From positions 3,100,001 through 3,164,000 of the forward strand of contig KN832870.1 of NCBI GenBank assembly GCA_000827325.1: a stretch of 64,000 nucleotides of DNA, read 5' to 3'. Positions within the stretch are counted from its first letter, which is position 1, and every line of letters starts with the position of its first letter. Both the position numbers and the translations under genes were made by a program. This DNA is from Oidiodendron maius Zn. Taxonomy: Eukaryota > Ascomycota > Leotiomycetes > Myxotrichaceae. The notes below the pieces were generated by a model. It made no database searches, was not told the origin of the DNA, and was given only the letters and a program-made list of their open reading frames with translations. This document shows positions 35,800 to 46,400 of this stretch, in pieces.

Positions 35800-36778
35800 G
35801 AGCTTCAAAGATGGAATTTGAACTGGGATGGGTGGAAAACTGCATGGGTAAATATGATCATGGGTGATAATGATTTTGGAAGCAATATCTGGCGTTATAG
35901 GTGGCGAGATTACTAGCATTCAGCATTGCATGTACAGTACATCATGAAGGCATGGACAAATAGCGGGATCAGGAGCATGGACATCCCACCATGGGCATAG
36001 ACCTACAGGGAGATAATAAAGTCTTGGCCGGCTCAAAACATCTATTTGATAAATTGATTTTCTTTTCTTTTTTTCTTTCGCCCAGTGTCACTCGGCAGGA
36101 GGAGTACTCTAGTTTTGAAATGGCTGGTTTGTCCCACCTTCCGTCTCCCATGTAGCATCTGAAAATTGCCAAATAGAAGGATCTGAACCCTAAGGCTTCT
36201 CTCTATATATCACTGTAACCAAGCCGACAGCCATTCAGGGCAACATAATTAAGCATTGTGCCAAGAGCTGCACAAAGACCCCCGACGGGTGTGGCGTCAG
36301 TGAGTTGCCCATGTCGCTGACATGGGCTTTCCACAACCATGCTCTCCAACCCCACACTACGTATATAAGACTCTTAAACTGATCCTCACGTCTCAGTATT
36401 TCTTCCTCCATCCATCCAACATCTGCAGCTCCAGCTACCATCCATTTAATGAGGCAAGTCTAACTAGCCCACTGAGTACTATTAAAGACGGCAGGTTACA
36501 ACCGCGAGTTGCTCAAGCCGAAGGCCTGCATTAAATTATCAGAAGGTCAACATATGGCATCATTTCATTCAGAAAATAGGATTAATGTAGAAGACTCTAT
36601 TCCTACGCGGGATACCAAGATATGGCCCAAGTATGGTCTAAAGCACGAGAGGCATCAAGGGAACTTAGCATCTAGATGAGGTACGATATTCTGCCTGCCT
36701 GCCAGCAAACTTAAAATATATTGCCTTCTCTTTCAGCCCGCTCTGCATTCCGCAAGGCTGTGGCTTGCTACATTGAAA
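35800..36778. other. Intergenic region, no gene recognised
   Basis: AT-rich spacer of about 1 kb between btgC and the broken Cys-rich gene. A poly-T/pyrimidine tract lies at about 36058-36080. No coding frame was supported. Confidence 0.5.
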
Positions 36779-37841
36779 ATGGCTAGATTGCAAGCAGTCT
36801 TTGCGCTCTTCTGTGTCCTTTTACAGGCCGACGACCCAGCAGAGGATTGAGTTAAGAGTTTGCCGTGTCCCTCAGTCTCGGCGCAGAGAAATAGCTCGTC
36901 AGAGAACCTGCTCTCTTCAGAGTCATTCGGCCTGTTGAAGAGAGCAGTAACGTGCCGGCGGGGTACGGATACTGCGATAGTGAGTTTCTAGAATTTTGAT
37001 ATTCTCCCATCCAGCGTGCTGACACTTTCGCAGATCTATGTTTCTGCTGCCCATCGCAAGACCCCTGCTGCCAAACTGGATGGTGTCGACGACCTGGAGA
37101 GACCGGCTGCCGATCAGGTCTCTGCCCCAGTGGATGGGATTGCTGCGGCACGGCTGGCTGCGTTCCGAATAACGGACACTGTTGCAGCAATGGTGGTTTC
37201 TGCACTGCTGGAAATATTTGTGTCTGGTGGCCCGGCGAAATCGTCTGCTGTATAGTTCTGAGCTGCACAGGGTATGTAGATGATGGAGTCACGATCCCTA
37301 GCCTGGGTATGTAGGTATGGGCACCGATTTGCCTCCTGCGAACACGGTCCCAAAGCCGACACCTACACCATCGCCAGCAGGGACAACGCAAGATATCATT
37401 ACTACAGAAACGGGGTTCACAACGTCCATACCATTTACAGCCTATGTGCACTACTCCTGGACCATCACCTGGTAAGTCTACCGAATTCTCCTGACATTAG
37501 AACCTCTCCTGACATTAACCAGGACATACTATACCTACTTCGTCACCACCATTCAAACGCCCACAATCACCTCCACTGTGGTTACCACCCACACCTTCAT
37601 CTCTGTCTCCGTCACTGACTCTGCCGAAGCCACATCGCTACTCTCCGCCCTTAGCCTAACCGTTGCCCTGCCGGCACCCGCAGCCACCGCCCTGAAGTCC
37701 CTGACGTCCCTGCAATTCCCATCAAAGACGAGCAATGAGCCTGTGACCCCAACAACGAAAACCGGGGCACAGGGCAAGCAAGTTGGCTCATGGGCTGTCT
37801 GGGTGAGTGCCGGTGTTATGGTGTGGCTGGTGCAGTTGTAA
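36779..37841 (+). pseudogene. Broken gene for a Cys-rich, GPI-type secreted protein
   Basis: ATG 36779 starts a signal peptide (MARLQAVFALFCVLL) but the frame meets TGA at 36848-36850. The same frame continues to LLKRAVTC near 36956. There the reading must shift by one base to enter PAGYGYCD and, across an intron at 36980-37033, a Cys-rich domain (LCFCCPSQDPCC, CPSGWDCCGTAGCVP, HCCSNGGFC). Further predicted exons are 37381-37471 and 37523-37841. They give the Thr/Tyr-rich segment YVHYSWTITWTYYTYF and a hydrophobic GPI-like tail. The architecture matches a common family of fungal Cys-rich wall proteins of unknown function. A stop plus a one-base loss suggest a pseudogene. Sequencing error or an unusual 5' intron could explain one lesion but hardly both. 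Confidence 0.62.
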
Positions 37842-39102
37842 TGGGGTCTTAAAGAGGATATATGACTCCCTAAGAGGCTAGGCGACACAGACCTGGATAA
37901 TGCAGAATGGGTATGGGATACTAATGGAAGGCCAATAAGACAAAAGTACTATGCATATACTGCGAGGTTCAAAATTTAAGCATTGATATTGCATATAGGG
38001 TATTTTTACTTTACTCTCGAAGGCTGGATCTAGGTGGTTGCTTCAGGCCGAAATAGGTCGATTCGGCCTAGACCTCACCATAAGGAACTATGTACTGAGA
38101 ATCTAGATTTGCCAGTGCCTCACTACCAGAGAGGGCCACGAGGGAAATTCGACGTCATTAAACTCCAAAATATCTGGCCGTCAGCAGGATCATCAGTTCA
38201 GGGGTAAATTCACAAAATGAAGAAAGACCGCCCGCAATTTCCCTTGTCTCCCGGCGCTAGAATGAGAGAATACGACCCTGCCCTTCCCGCTCATGAAGCA
38301 AAGCATGCTGCCGAAATACAGGGTGTGGCCTCATGACGACCAAAGCGCCTTGGAATGGCCATCACGTGGCTTGTTAGATCTGCTTTCTCATTTACAGGTG
38401 GGGTTGCCGTGGGATTCTCACGTCGCTGGTCACCTCATCCCGTTCGCAGTGCAGCTGCAAGCACAATTATCGATGCCGCGAAGGAGGCGCGCACCGCCTC
38501 TGTAGACAGCCTAGATCGCCGCTGGCGGACCTAGGCACAACTGTGGCTGCAGAATTTATTGGCTTATCTGGTCGGCATCTGACACCGGTCCAAAGGGAAT
38601 CTCGCAGACAGAGCATCAGCCTTCCCCCCCCACTTGTTTTGCAGCTCCCCTAGCCCGCCGTCCGTTTCTCGACCCCCCAGCGTCTCCTAAACGCCTCGGT
38701 GTTAGAGTGGTCCATAGCTGCCAGGGAGCGGGAAAGACCTGCGGGCATGCAACAAGGCGACAATCCACCCCAATTCGATGTGGGCGTTTGCGGGTTCTGG
38801 GAGGGGGATTTCCAGTGGTCTGTGTCGACCAGCCTGCCATCCGGATCGCATCCGCGCTGCCCTCTAGCCTAGACCGATCCACTGCTCTTGTCGTATATCG
38901 CATCTCATGTGGAGCAGCACAGCTGCGGTGACCGATCACAATACGTCGCACCCCATAGTCCTGACTCTGAAGTGAGGTCGGAATACACAAATTCTCCCGG
39001 AATGGCTCATGGACACACAAATCTCCGACAATTGATTCACATTTGTGACCGCCAGCAGCAGCAGTAGCAGCAGCAGTAACAGCGGCAGCTTTGCCCTCCG
39101 TC
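37842..39102. other. Intergenic region, no gene recognised
   Basis: About 1.26 kb upstream of the LaeA-like gene. A (CAG)n-rich tract at about 39053-39090 lies in the presumed 5' leader. No coding gene was supported. Confidence 0.5.
39053..39090 (+). repeat. Interrupted CAG trinucleotide repeat in 5' leader
   Basis: CAG units interrupted by TAG, TAA and CGG lie directly upstream of ATG 39103. In-frame stops show that the repeat is not coding in the gene's frame. Confidence 0.8.
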
Positions 39103-40437
39103 ATGGCGGGCTCAAACGACTCTGCCATCTCAGTGGCAACTGCATCCATGATTCCCTCCTCGGACAAGTCGTCCTCCAGTAACCCTCACTCGAGGCGGTC
39201 CGACGAGAAGCCGCGTTCCAAATCCAACTCTCCGCGCTTAGCTCAGGGTGCAAGTCAAGCCGTGCTCTCGCCCGCGGAGCAGGAAGCTCAGAATCTAGAG
39301 AATGCTGCGGCGGTCGCGCAGGCACAGGCGTCCATCGCCGTCGACTCGGCGTCCGACAACGACGGCCTGTCTGACGCCGGATATGAGACGGATTCCTTGC
39401 GCTCCGGGTCGACGAGTATCTCCTCCAGCGTGCGAGACTACATGTTTGAGAACGGGAGGAGATACCACCGATTCCGGGAAGGCGCGTACAACTTCCCCAA
39501 CGATGAGAGCGAGCAGGAGAGGGAGGATATGAAGCATGCAATGATGTTGAACCTCTGCCAGACGCTGCATTTTGCCCCGCTTGGCGATAACCCTGGCAAT
39601 ATCTTGGATCTAGGGACGGGAACGGGTGCCTGGGCTATTGAGAGTGAGTCCTTTCTCCACTCGAGCTTTAGGGTGTAAGTGTACGGCCGCTGATGAGACG
39701 GACAGTGGGCGATACATATCCAGGGGCAAATATCGTGGGAGTCGATTTAAGTCCAATACAACCGGAATGGGTGCCTGCGAATGTTCGTTTCATGGTGGAT
39801 GATGTGGAGGACGTGTGGCTGCGGCCAAAAAATCATTTTGACTACATTCATTCGCGGCACATGGTCATGGCGATTAAGAACTGGCCGAAACTGTTAAAGC
39901 AAGCACTCGAGTATGTTTTGTATTTGCTTGCCCTCACAATCCGACCCTTTTAAGTATTGGATGAATGCTAATCAATACAACAGCCATCTCAAACCCGGCG
40001 GATGGTACGAGATGCAGGAAATCCATCACTATCCACAATGCCATGATGGGAGTATGCCACCTGGCCACCCAGTCACCGAATACTGGGGCTATGTCCACCA
40101 GGGCCTCGCCGCCCTCAACGTCGACTTCTGGTCAGTGCTATTATTAGAGGAGAAGATGCGCGAAGCAGGATTCGTGAACGTCTCGGTGCGCGTCTTCCAT
40201 GTCCCCATCGGCGTGTGGCCGAAGAACAGAGTGCTCAAGGCAGTGGGCCTCTACTGGAGGGAGATCCTCCTCATGGGTGTGGAGCCAATTGCGCTGGGAC
40301 CTTTCACGCGTGGCCTGAAATGGAATCGTGAACAGGTCGAAGTGTACCTCGTGGCTGTCCGGCAGGCGTATGGCGATACGTGGTGCCACAGCCATATGCC
40401 GTTGTATATTATCTGTGGGCAGAAGCCTGATGAGTAA
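39103..40437 (+). CDS. LaeA-like SAM-dependent methyltransferase
   Basis: Three exons: 39103-39643, 39706-39910, 39984-40437; introns are 62 and 73 nt; 399 aa. The first 110 residues are Ser-rich and probably disordered. The methyltransferase begins at RDYMFENGRRYHRFREGAY, with SAM-binding motif I ILDLGTGTGAWAIEM, motif II VGVDLSPIQPEWVPANVRF and LKPGGWYEMQEI. This pattern is typical of the large Pezizomycotina LaeA/TAM-like family. LaeA controls secondary metabolism and development as part of the velvet complex, but most paralogues have no known substrate. The N-terminal extension differs from true LaeA. It is transcribed in the same direction as the O-methyltransferase 1.35 kb downstream. 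ATG 39103 is the first ATG; the frame runs upstream only from a TTG. Confidence 0.9.
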
Positions 40438-41789
40438 GTCCCGGGTTCACTTCTAGCGTGCGAGAGTCTTGTTACACCACATTTACCACCGGTGTGTTCT
40501 TGTAATTAGGGAGGCAGGGGGAGCGATATTTATGATGTTTTTAAAGGACTGGGCATTTCGGGAGTTTCTGTTGGCAGTACATCATGGTAGGAGCAAGCTT
40601 GATTGACATTTTGGAGGATGGTGTCAGCAGGATATGAGAGTGAGCCTACCAGCTATATATACGGATGATATCTGTTGAGCTAGAACATTATTACCATACT
40701 TATTATAATTGTGATTTCGACCCGAGCTAGAATCCATTTGAGTTCGGTTCAGGGACTTGCCAAACGTCTTTCCGCCGTTTCTTCTGGACAACCCTCGATT
40801 CCCGTCCTACACAATAATAGAATGCTCGCATTACACCACATATTTGCCTTGTGCGCTACGCCAGAGAAGCAGCCGTCGCATCGCCTCGCGCCGTCCCGCA
40901 AACATGGAAGGACTCGGAGGTGAGAGCTCCACTACCAACATTCTAGTAGCGGGAAACGCTAGAGATTAGACCCGGATCACTCCATGTCCTCTCTGCACAG
41001 CTCAGAGCCAAGGTCTGCGGATCCCCAACATACGGTGAGCGTCTTGGTGCAGTACGAACATGCACAAAGGGACCCGCGTGCATAACCTGCGTATTACAGT
41101 AACGGGGCGGGGGCACGGGCCCTTCGACGAGGATGGGATGGAGAAGGTGGAGTGGACATTTGCCTTGCTCCAGCATGGATCAGGTAACGGGATGCACACT
41201 TTGCTGCTCGGCCGAGCATGGCAGTGAATTACTTGCAGTAAATAGTAGGGGTTGAGACGCATGTTGTGAAATAAATAGCCTTACGCGCCCCGCAGTTCGT
41301 CTCGTCCTTCGTTTGATAGTAAAAGTGGCCCTCCAAATGCAGTTTACCCGCGCCTGAAGTCCAATTCCTTACCCTAGACGCGTTTGCCACCATATCCCGC
41401 AGACCACCATATCCCACTCACGACAATATAGTTAGAGGGAGCAAGAGGACAAAGAGTGATCGATCACTTCTCACTTTCACAAACGGAAGTGCTACCGCTT
41501 CATCCGGTCAACAAGGTCACGAGCCAGGTTCCTAGGATCTGAAAAAAGAAAACAACAAGAAGCATTATCTCCAAGCTGAGTGGGACACAGAAGCGGCCAA
41601 GGGTCATTACCAATTTCGGCATTCCATTGATCCTGGAACGTCTTGGAACGGAGCTCAGGGGAGCACAGCATCATTCACAGGTATAGCTTCGTCTTCAAAC
41701 CGCTGGGAGAAATCCGATTTGCACTGCTAGGGAGCTGCTGCTGCATGGCCTAAGTCTTTGACACGTACAGGTATCAGGGAGAGGAGATA
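40438..41789. other. Intergenic region, no gene recognised
   Basis: About 1.35 kb between two co-directional methyltransferase genes. Only short frames are present. It holds the 3' end of one gene and the promoter of the next. Confidence 0.5.
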
Positions 41790-43476
41790 ATGGATAAGAT
41801 TCGCAGGGCCTCCAAGAGGCTCAGTGTTGGATCATGGGGTCCGTTCTCAGGTGGGGAGGACAAGAGGGCGAGCCGGGCGCCAAGCATGGCGGACAGTTCT
41901 GAGCGCCCTTCCGCTCCAGCAGCACCTGCTGAGCCCGTGAACCATCCCGTTGCGGTCAATGGCACGACCAAGGCGGTTGCGAATAGTACAAGTTCCCCTA
42001 GCATGGTAGAGCTAGCCAAGATCATCACGAGGGAGAGTGAGAAGCTGGAAAAGTTTCTGAAGGAGAGTGGCAGCCCCATGCCCAGTTTTGACATTGATGG
42101 CCCTGCAAACTTCCCCTCCCTGCCGGAAAGTATGAAGAAGGCCAGAGAGGAGCTTTTGAGAGCCACGAAGGACCTGGAGTATCTGGTCACGGGACCGACC
42201 GAGAAGGTCAGATGGATGGCCTGGGATGTGAGTCTCCTTGATCCAAGCCATTGAGTGGAAAGATGCTGATTGGTCCTAGTTCAACGACCATCTCTCTCTG
42301 AGAGCAGTCTACCACTACCAGATCGGTATGTCTTCCTCCGAGTCTGACGGCAAATGGAACTAATATCTTCAAGCAAAATCCTTCCCTGTCAACGAGACTG
42401 CCACTTTTGCTCAGATTGCAGAAAAGGTGGGGTTGGACGAGGTCAATCTTCGTCGATTTCTCCGTCATGCCATGACGAATTATATCTTCAAGGAGGTGTC
42501 GCCGAACGTAGTGGGCCATACGGCTGCCAGTAAGGCATTGGCTGAGGATCCGAAGATGAACGATTGGGTTGGCTTCTGTCTCGAGGATATGTGGGATGTA
42601 AGCTTTTCCTCTCCCTTCTTGTCCTGGAACAATGTTACAATGCTTATTTTTTTGTCTCACGAACATTTATGCTTACACTTTATATAGTCCGCATGCCAAA
42701 CCATCCCGGCCATCAAGCAGTATCCCGCTGCCAACGAGCCCACGCAGACCGGCTTCTGCAAGGCGAATCAGACAACAGACGTCGAGCCTATGTTCGTGAC
42801 TATGGGCAAGTCGCCACTACGCGCAAAGCGTTTTGGCGGAGCCATGGCCTCGCTCACTGGCGGCGAGGGTTATGAGCCTGCGTACCTGCTAGCAAACTAC
42901 GATTGGGCTTCCCTCGATGCCGCGTCAGGCACACTGGTCGACGTGGGTGGCTCGCATGGCTTCATCTGCACGGCCCTGGCAGCACAGTATCCGAACATGA
43001 AGTTCGTCGTTCAGGACCTGCCAAAGACAGTCTCCTCTGCTCCTGCCTTGCCTGAATCCTTGGCCTGTAGGGTAACCTACCAGGCCCACGATTTCTTCAC
43101 CCCTCAGCCAGTCAAGGGAGCGGATATATACTTCTTCCGTTGGATCCTGCATAACCAGGCAGACAAGTACGCGATTAAGATGCTGCAGCAGCTAGTCCCG
43201 GCGCTGAAGAAGGGCGCGAAGGTTGTGATCAATGATCACTGCTTGAGGGAACCTGGCGAAGAGAGCGCTTGGGACGAGAAGATTATGCGTACGATGGACC
43301 TAGTCATGCTGATGCTGCTGAACGCGCAGGAGAGGACGGAGGAGGAGTTCCGTGAGCTGTTTGCCAAGGTCGACGCGAGGTTCCGGTTCGTGGGTGTGAC
43401 GAGGCCCGAGGGATGCAGGATGAGCATCGTCGAGGCGGTTTGGGAGGGCGAGGATTATGGTGATGAGGTGAACTGA
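41790..43476 (+). CDS. COMT-type O-methyltransferase
   Basis: Four exons: 41790-42227, 42280-42325, 42374-42597, 42688-43476; introns are 52, 48 and 90 nt; 498 aa. The N-terminal 60 residues are low-complexity. A dimerisation/winged-helix part follows (FPVNETATFAQIAEKVGLD, LRRFLRHAMTNYIF). The SAM-binding motif is TLVDVGGSHGFICTALA, and the acceptor-site helix with the catalytic His is YFFRWILHNQADK. This is the plant COMT-like family, which in fungi methylates phenolic or polyketide hydroxyls and often sits in metabolite clusters. Here no synthase gene is nearby within the window, so a solo tailoring or detoxifying role is possible. The substrate cannot be predicted. Confidence 0.92.
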
Positions 43477-46400
43477 GATAGCAATTGGGACTTGGGGCTC
43501 GGGGATTAGTTGTAAGTGAGGCTACTTGCGTCCCCTCTGGACTTGGAAGTATGCTTCTGCTTGCGGCATGTACAGTACAATCTGTATATTGATATAGCAA
43601 TGCGGTAGGAAGCAAAATAATAGAAATGGCCTAACCACTTGGATTGCGAAGATACCAGCATGAAATCCAATAAGTGATGATACTGCTACTTACTTCCGGG
43701 GCCTTTCCAATCGGTAAATCTTGGAGTTTGTGTCTCTGGTCCAGCTCCTCTCTGGCAATCTATGGCCATGCTTGAACTGCCAAGAGACTCACTCCCTTAG
43801 CCACAATCAGGACGACTAGTCTCTCACATAAGATTTGTTATCTCAAACATGGCCGCTACAGGCATTCTTGCCTGCTGGGCAATGCCCTCGAGCACGCAAT
43901 ATCAGATTAGCAAGTGACTTGTATCATAGCCATCGTCAGTAGGCGAGGCTTGGAACTACCTGCAGGAGCTCACGTAAACCAAACATCAATGCACAGCGCT
44001 CCCTCTTACCTGCACAATGTACCTGAAACTTCCCTCACCAGCGCCACATAATCATCACAAAACCCTCGATTCATAATCCCCCAATCCGAATCTCCCGGGC
44101 CCCGAGCACCAAGCAACCCCCTGAGTAGTACTGTATTTGATTCAATAGGTATCTTCATCCCGCCCACGGCTACAGTGCCGTCCGAAAGAAGATGCTGCTG
44201 CAATAGCACATGCAGCCTCGCGGCGCCGCGGCGTCAGCTCTTTGTCCTCATCTCGGTTGATGCTTCGCGCGCCGTTCCGCGGGCAACTTACGCCACGGCA
44301 CGCTGAGCTGAGCTGAGGTACGGGCTCGGGGCTCCGGGATCGGGGGGTGGCGAAAGAGGAAGCTGATTAGCGGATATGCTGGAGAGAGAGAAGGCGGAAG
44401 AGAGTCCCGAAAGTTTGGATACGAGAAAGAAAGTGCTAGGAGAGATAAGAGGGTATGGATGAGGTGTGAGTTGAGGCAGGATGGGTAGGCTACGGAAGCA
44501 ACGAAGACGGGAAAGAGTTGTTGGTGCGGCGGCGTTTGCCATTCTTGTTCGTTGGTTGGTCTGCTTGTTCTGTCTGATTTGGACTTGTACAGAGAAAAAG
44601 AAAGGTCAAGACTCTCATTGACAGGTTGTGGATGAGCCTCTCGAAAAGGGGTTGGCTCGCATGCGTTTGGCCTGCATATGATGCATATGCAGATGGAAAT
44701 AACATCTTCTCTACCTCGTAGCTCCTGATACGGGTGCGGCACGCGGGTTCCGCACAAGGTCACATTTCTTGTTGCCGAAGAGAGATCTTCAGCGTCCACC
44801 TTCTTGCCCTTGTGGCCAGCACGGAAGTAGGACGGAGATGAGCATACGCGTCCAACTGTGCACTGACCCGGCCGTCGGTGCACACGTGGAAACAGCCCGG
44901 GGAAGCTTCACCTGCAGGTCGTCGGGTCTGAAACGGACTTGGCACTTGGGGGATTTTGGGGCATCTATGATCTCGGGTCTTAAAGCAGATTGTGGATGTC
45001 GGTTTGTAAAGTAGGTAGACATTTAATGGGTGCCGAATTTGGAAGATTGGACTTTGCCGAGCTGAGGAAATGCGAATAGATGGGTTTTCACATATGTAGA
45101 GGGTCAAGCTCCAGGTGCTTGCAAGTGGCGCAGACAGTAGTCGAAGTACACTGAGTGAGATTATAAAAGTTGAATAGTTCGGCCTGATTTGGGCAGGGGG
45201 ATGTCGCTCCTGGTGTACTGCAAATACAACACGAAGCCAGCCACCAATCAACCTCCAATCCTCCAAGATGTGGGGGCAAAGGAATCATGCAGAATCGCAG
45301 AATAGACTGCTGATGATATCAACAAGTGCAATGAATACGGGACTAGAGGAGTAAGGTCGAATACAGAGTGTCTGTGCCATCCAGGGTCCGCGACTGACTT
45401 GGGCTGCGCGTGAGACACAGAAATGTACCTGGCTATCCAGACCCGTGGGACATTCGCAACTCGACGCGTCTGATTGGCGAGACGCGGTACACAGCGATGA
45501 CCGTTTTGATTCCTTGTGCCGCACTGTCGCGTGGAGATCGTCCGGGCATAACTGAGAAGAGAATGGGGCGCGCGTGAATCCGAGATTGGAGACCCCTCTC
45601 GATCGATGCGACCTCGTACCCAAGTTGGCAAAGGCGGCCGTTGAGGGGAGGGATTGTAATGACAATGACGGTATTTCTGGCGCTTACCTCTGAACGGAAC
45701 GGTGGAGGGATTATTGCTCAATGCGTGAAACCTGGTTGCTGTGATGGGTGCGGCCGCCGATGCAGCAATCGGGACGCCTACAGTGGACCAGCTACGGTGG
45801 GCCACCTACGTTGTACAGAACCATTCACCTGCCCTGGGGCGGCAGTGAGGAGCGGCAGGCGTTGACAGGTCAGATTGGAGGCCTCAACCCTCGAGGGAGA
45901 GAGCGTTTGACAGCGGGATATTTTCCGAGTCGCGCGGCACAGCATGGCCTGGCATAACATGGCCTGAGCCTTGAGGGTTGTGAGTGCCGCCCTAGGGACC
46001 GCCCACCACGCAGTCGAACGGGTCCCACGATGCCAGGCATGGCACGCCGTTGCTGGTGATGGGCCTCCACTGCCGGTCAAGGGGATGCATCTCTGGTGCT
46101 GGGGACGATCAACGTCCCTTCGATGGTACTCACAAAGCTACAAGTGCGCCGAATATGAAACCACGCGATACACATCCGCGCTGTTCCTCTGGCAGAAGAG
46201 CTGCTGCGACTGCAAGCTCATTTCGCAGAGGCCGGAGTCTAGGCCCTCTACGCCTCTGTCGATGGCTCACGATTCCGGGTAAAGTGAGGTGGGGACCTAA
46301 GGGATGATTGGGCATAGACGACGTGATTCGGGTCCAGTTGACTCGAGTAGGCGAGCAAACGACGAAAAGACGAAACACGCCGGGGAGATAGCAGGAGCGC

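Noticed and set aside
36176-36235. Possible tRNA because of a GGTTCAGATCC-like B box (reverse strand)
   Set aside because: The invariant A after the purine is missing and no matching A box or cloverleaf stems could be drawn.
36852-37451. 199-codon minus-strand frame over the Cys-rich gene
   Set aside because: The plus strand gives an ordered Cys-rich domain with phase-consistent introns; the antisense frame is featureless.
44248-44883. 211-codon minus-strand frame
   Set aside because: Composition is unlike a folded protein, it overlaps other frames, and no family is recognised.
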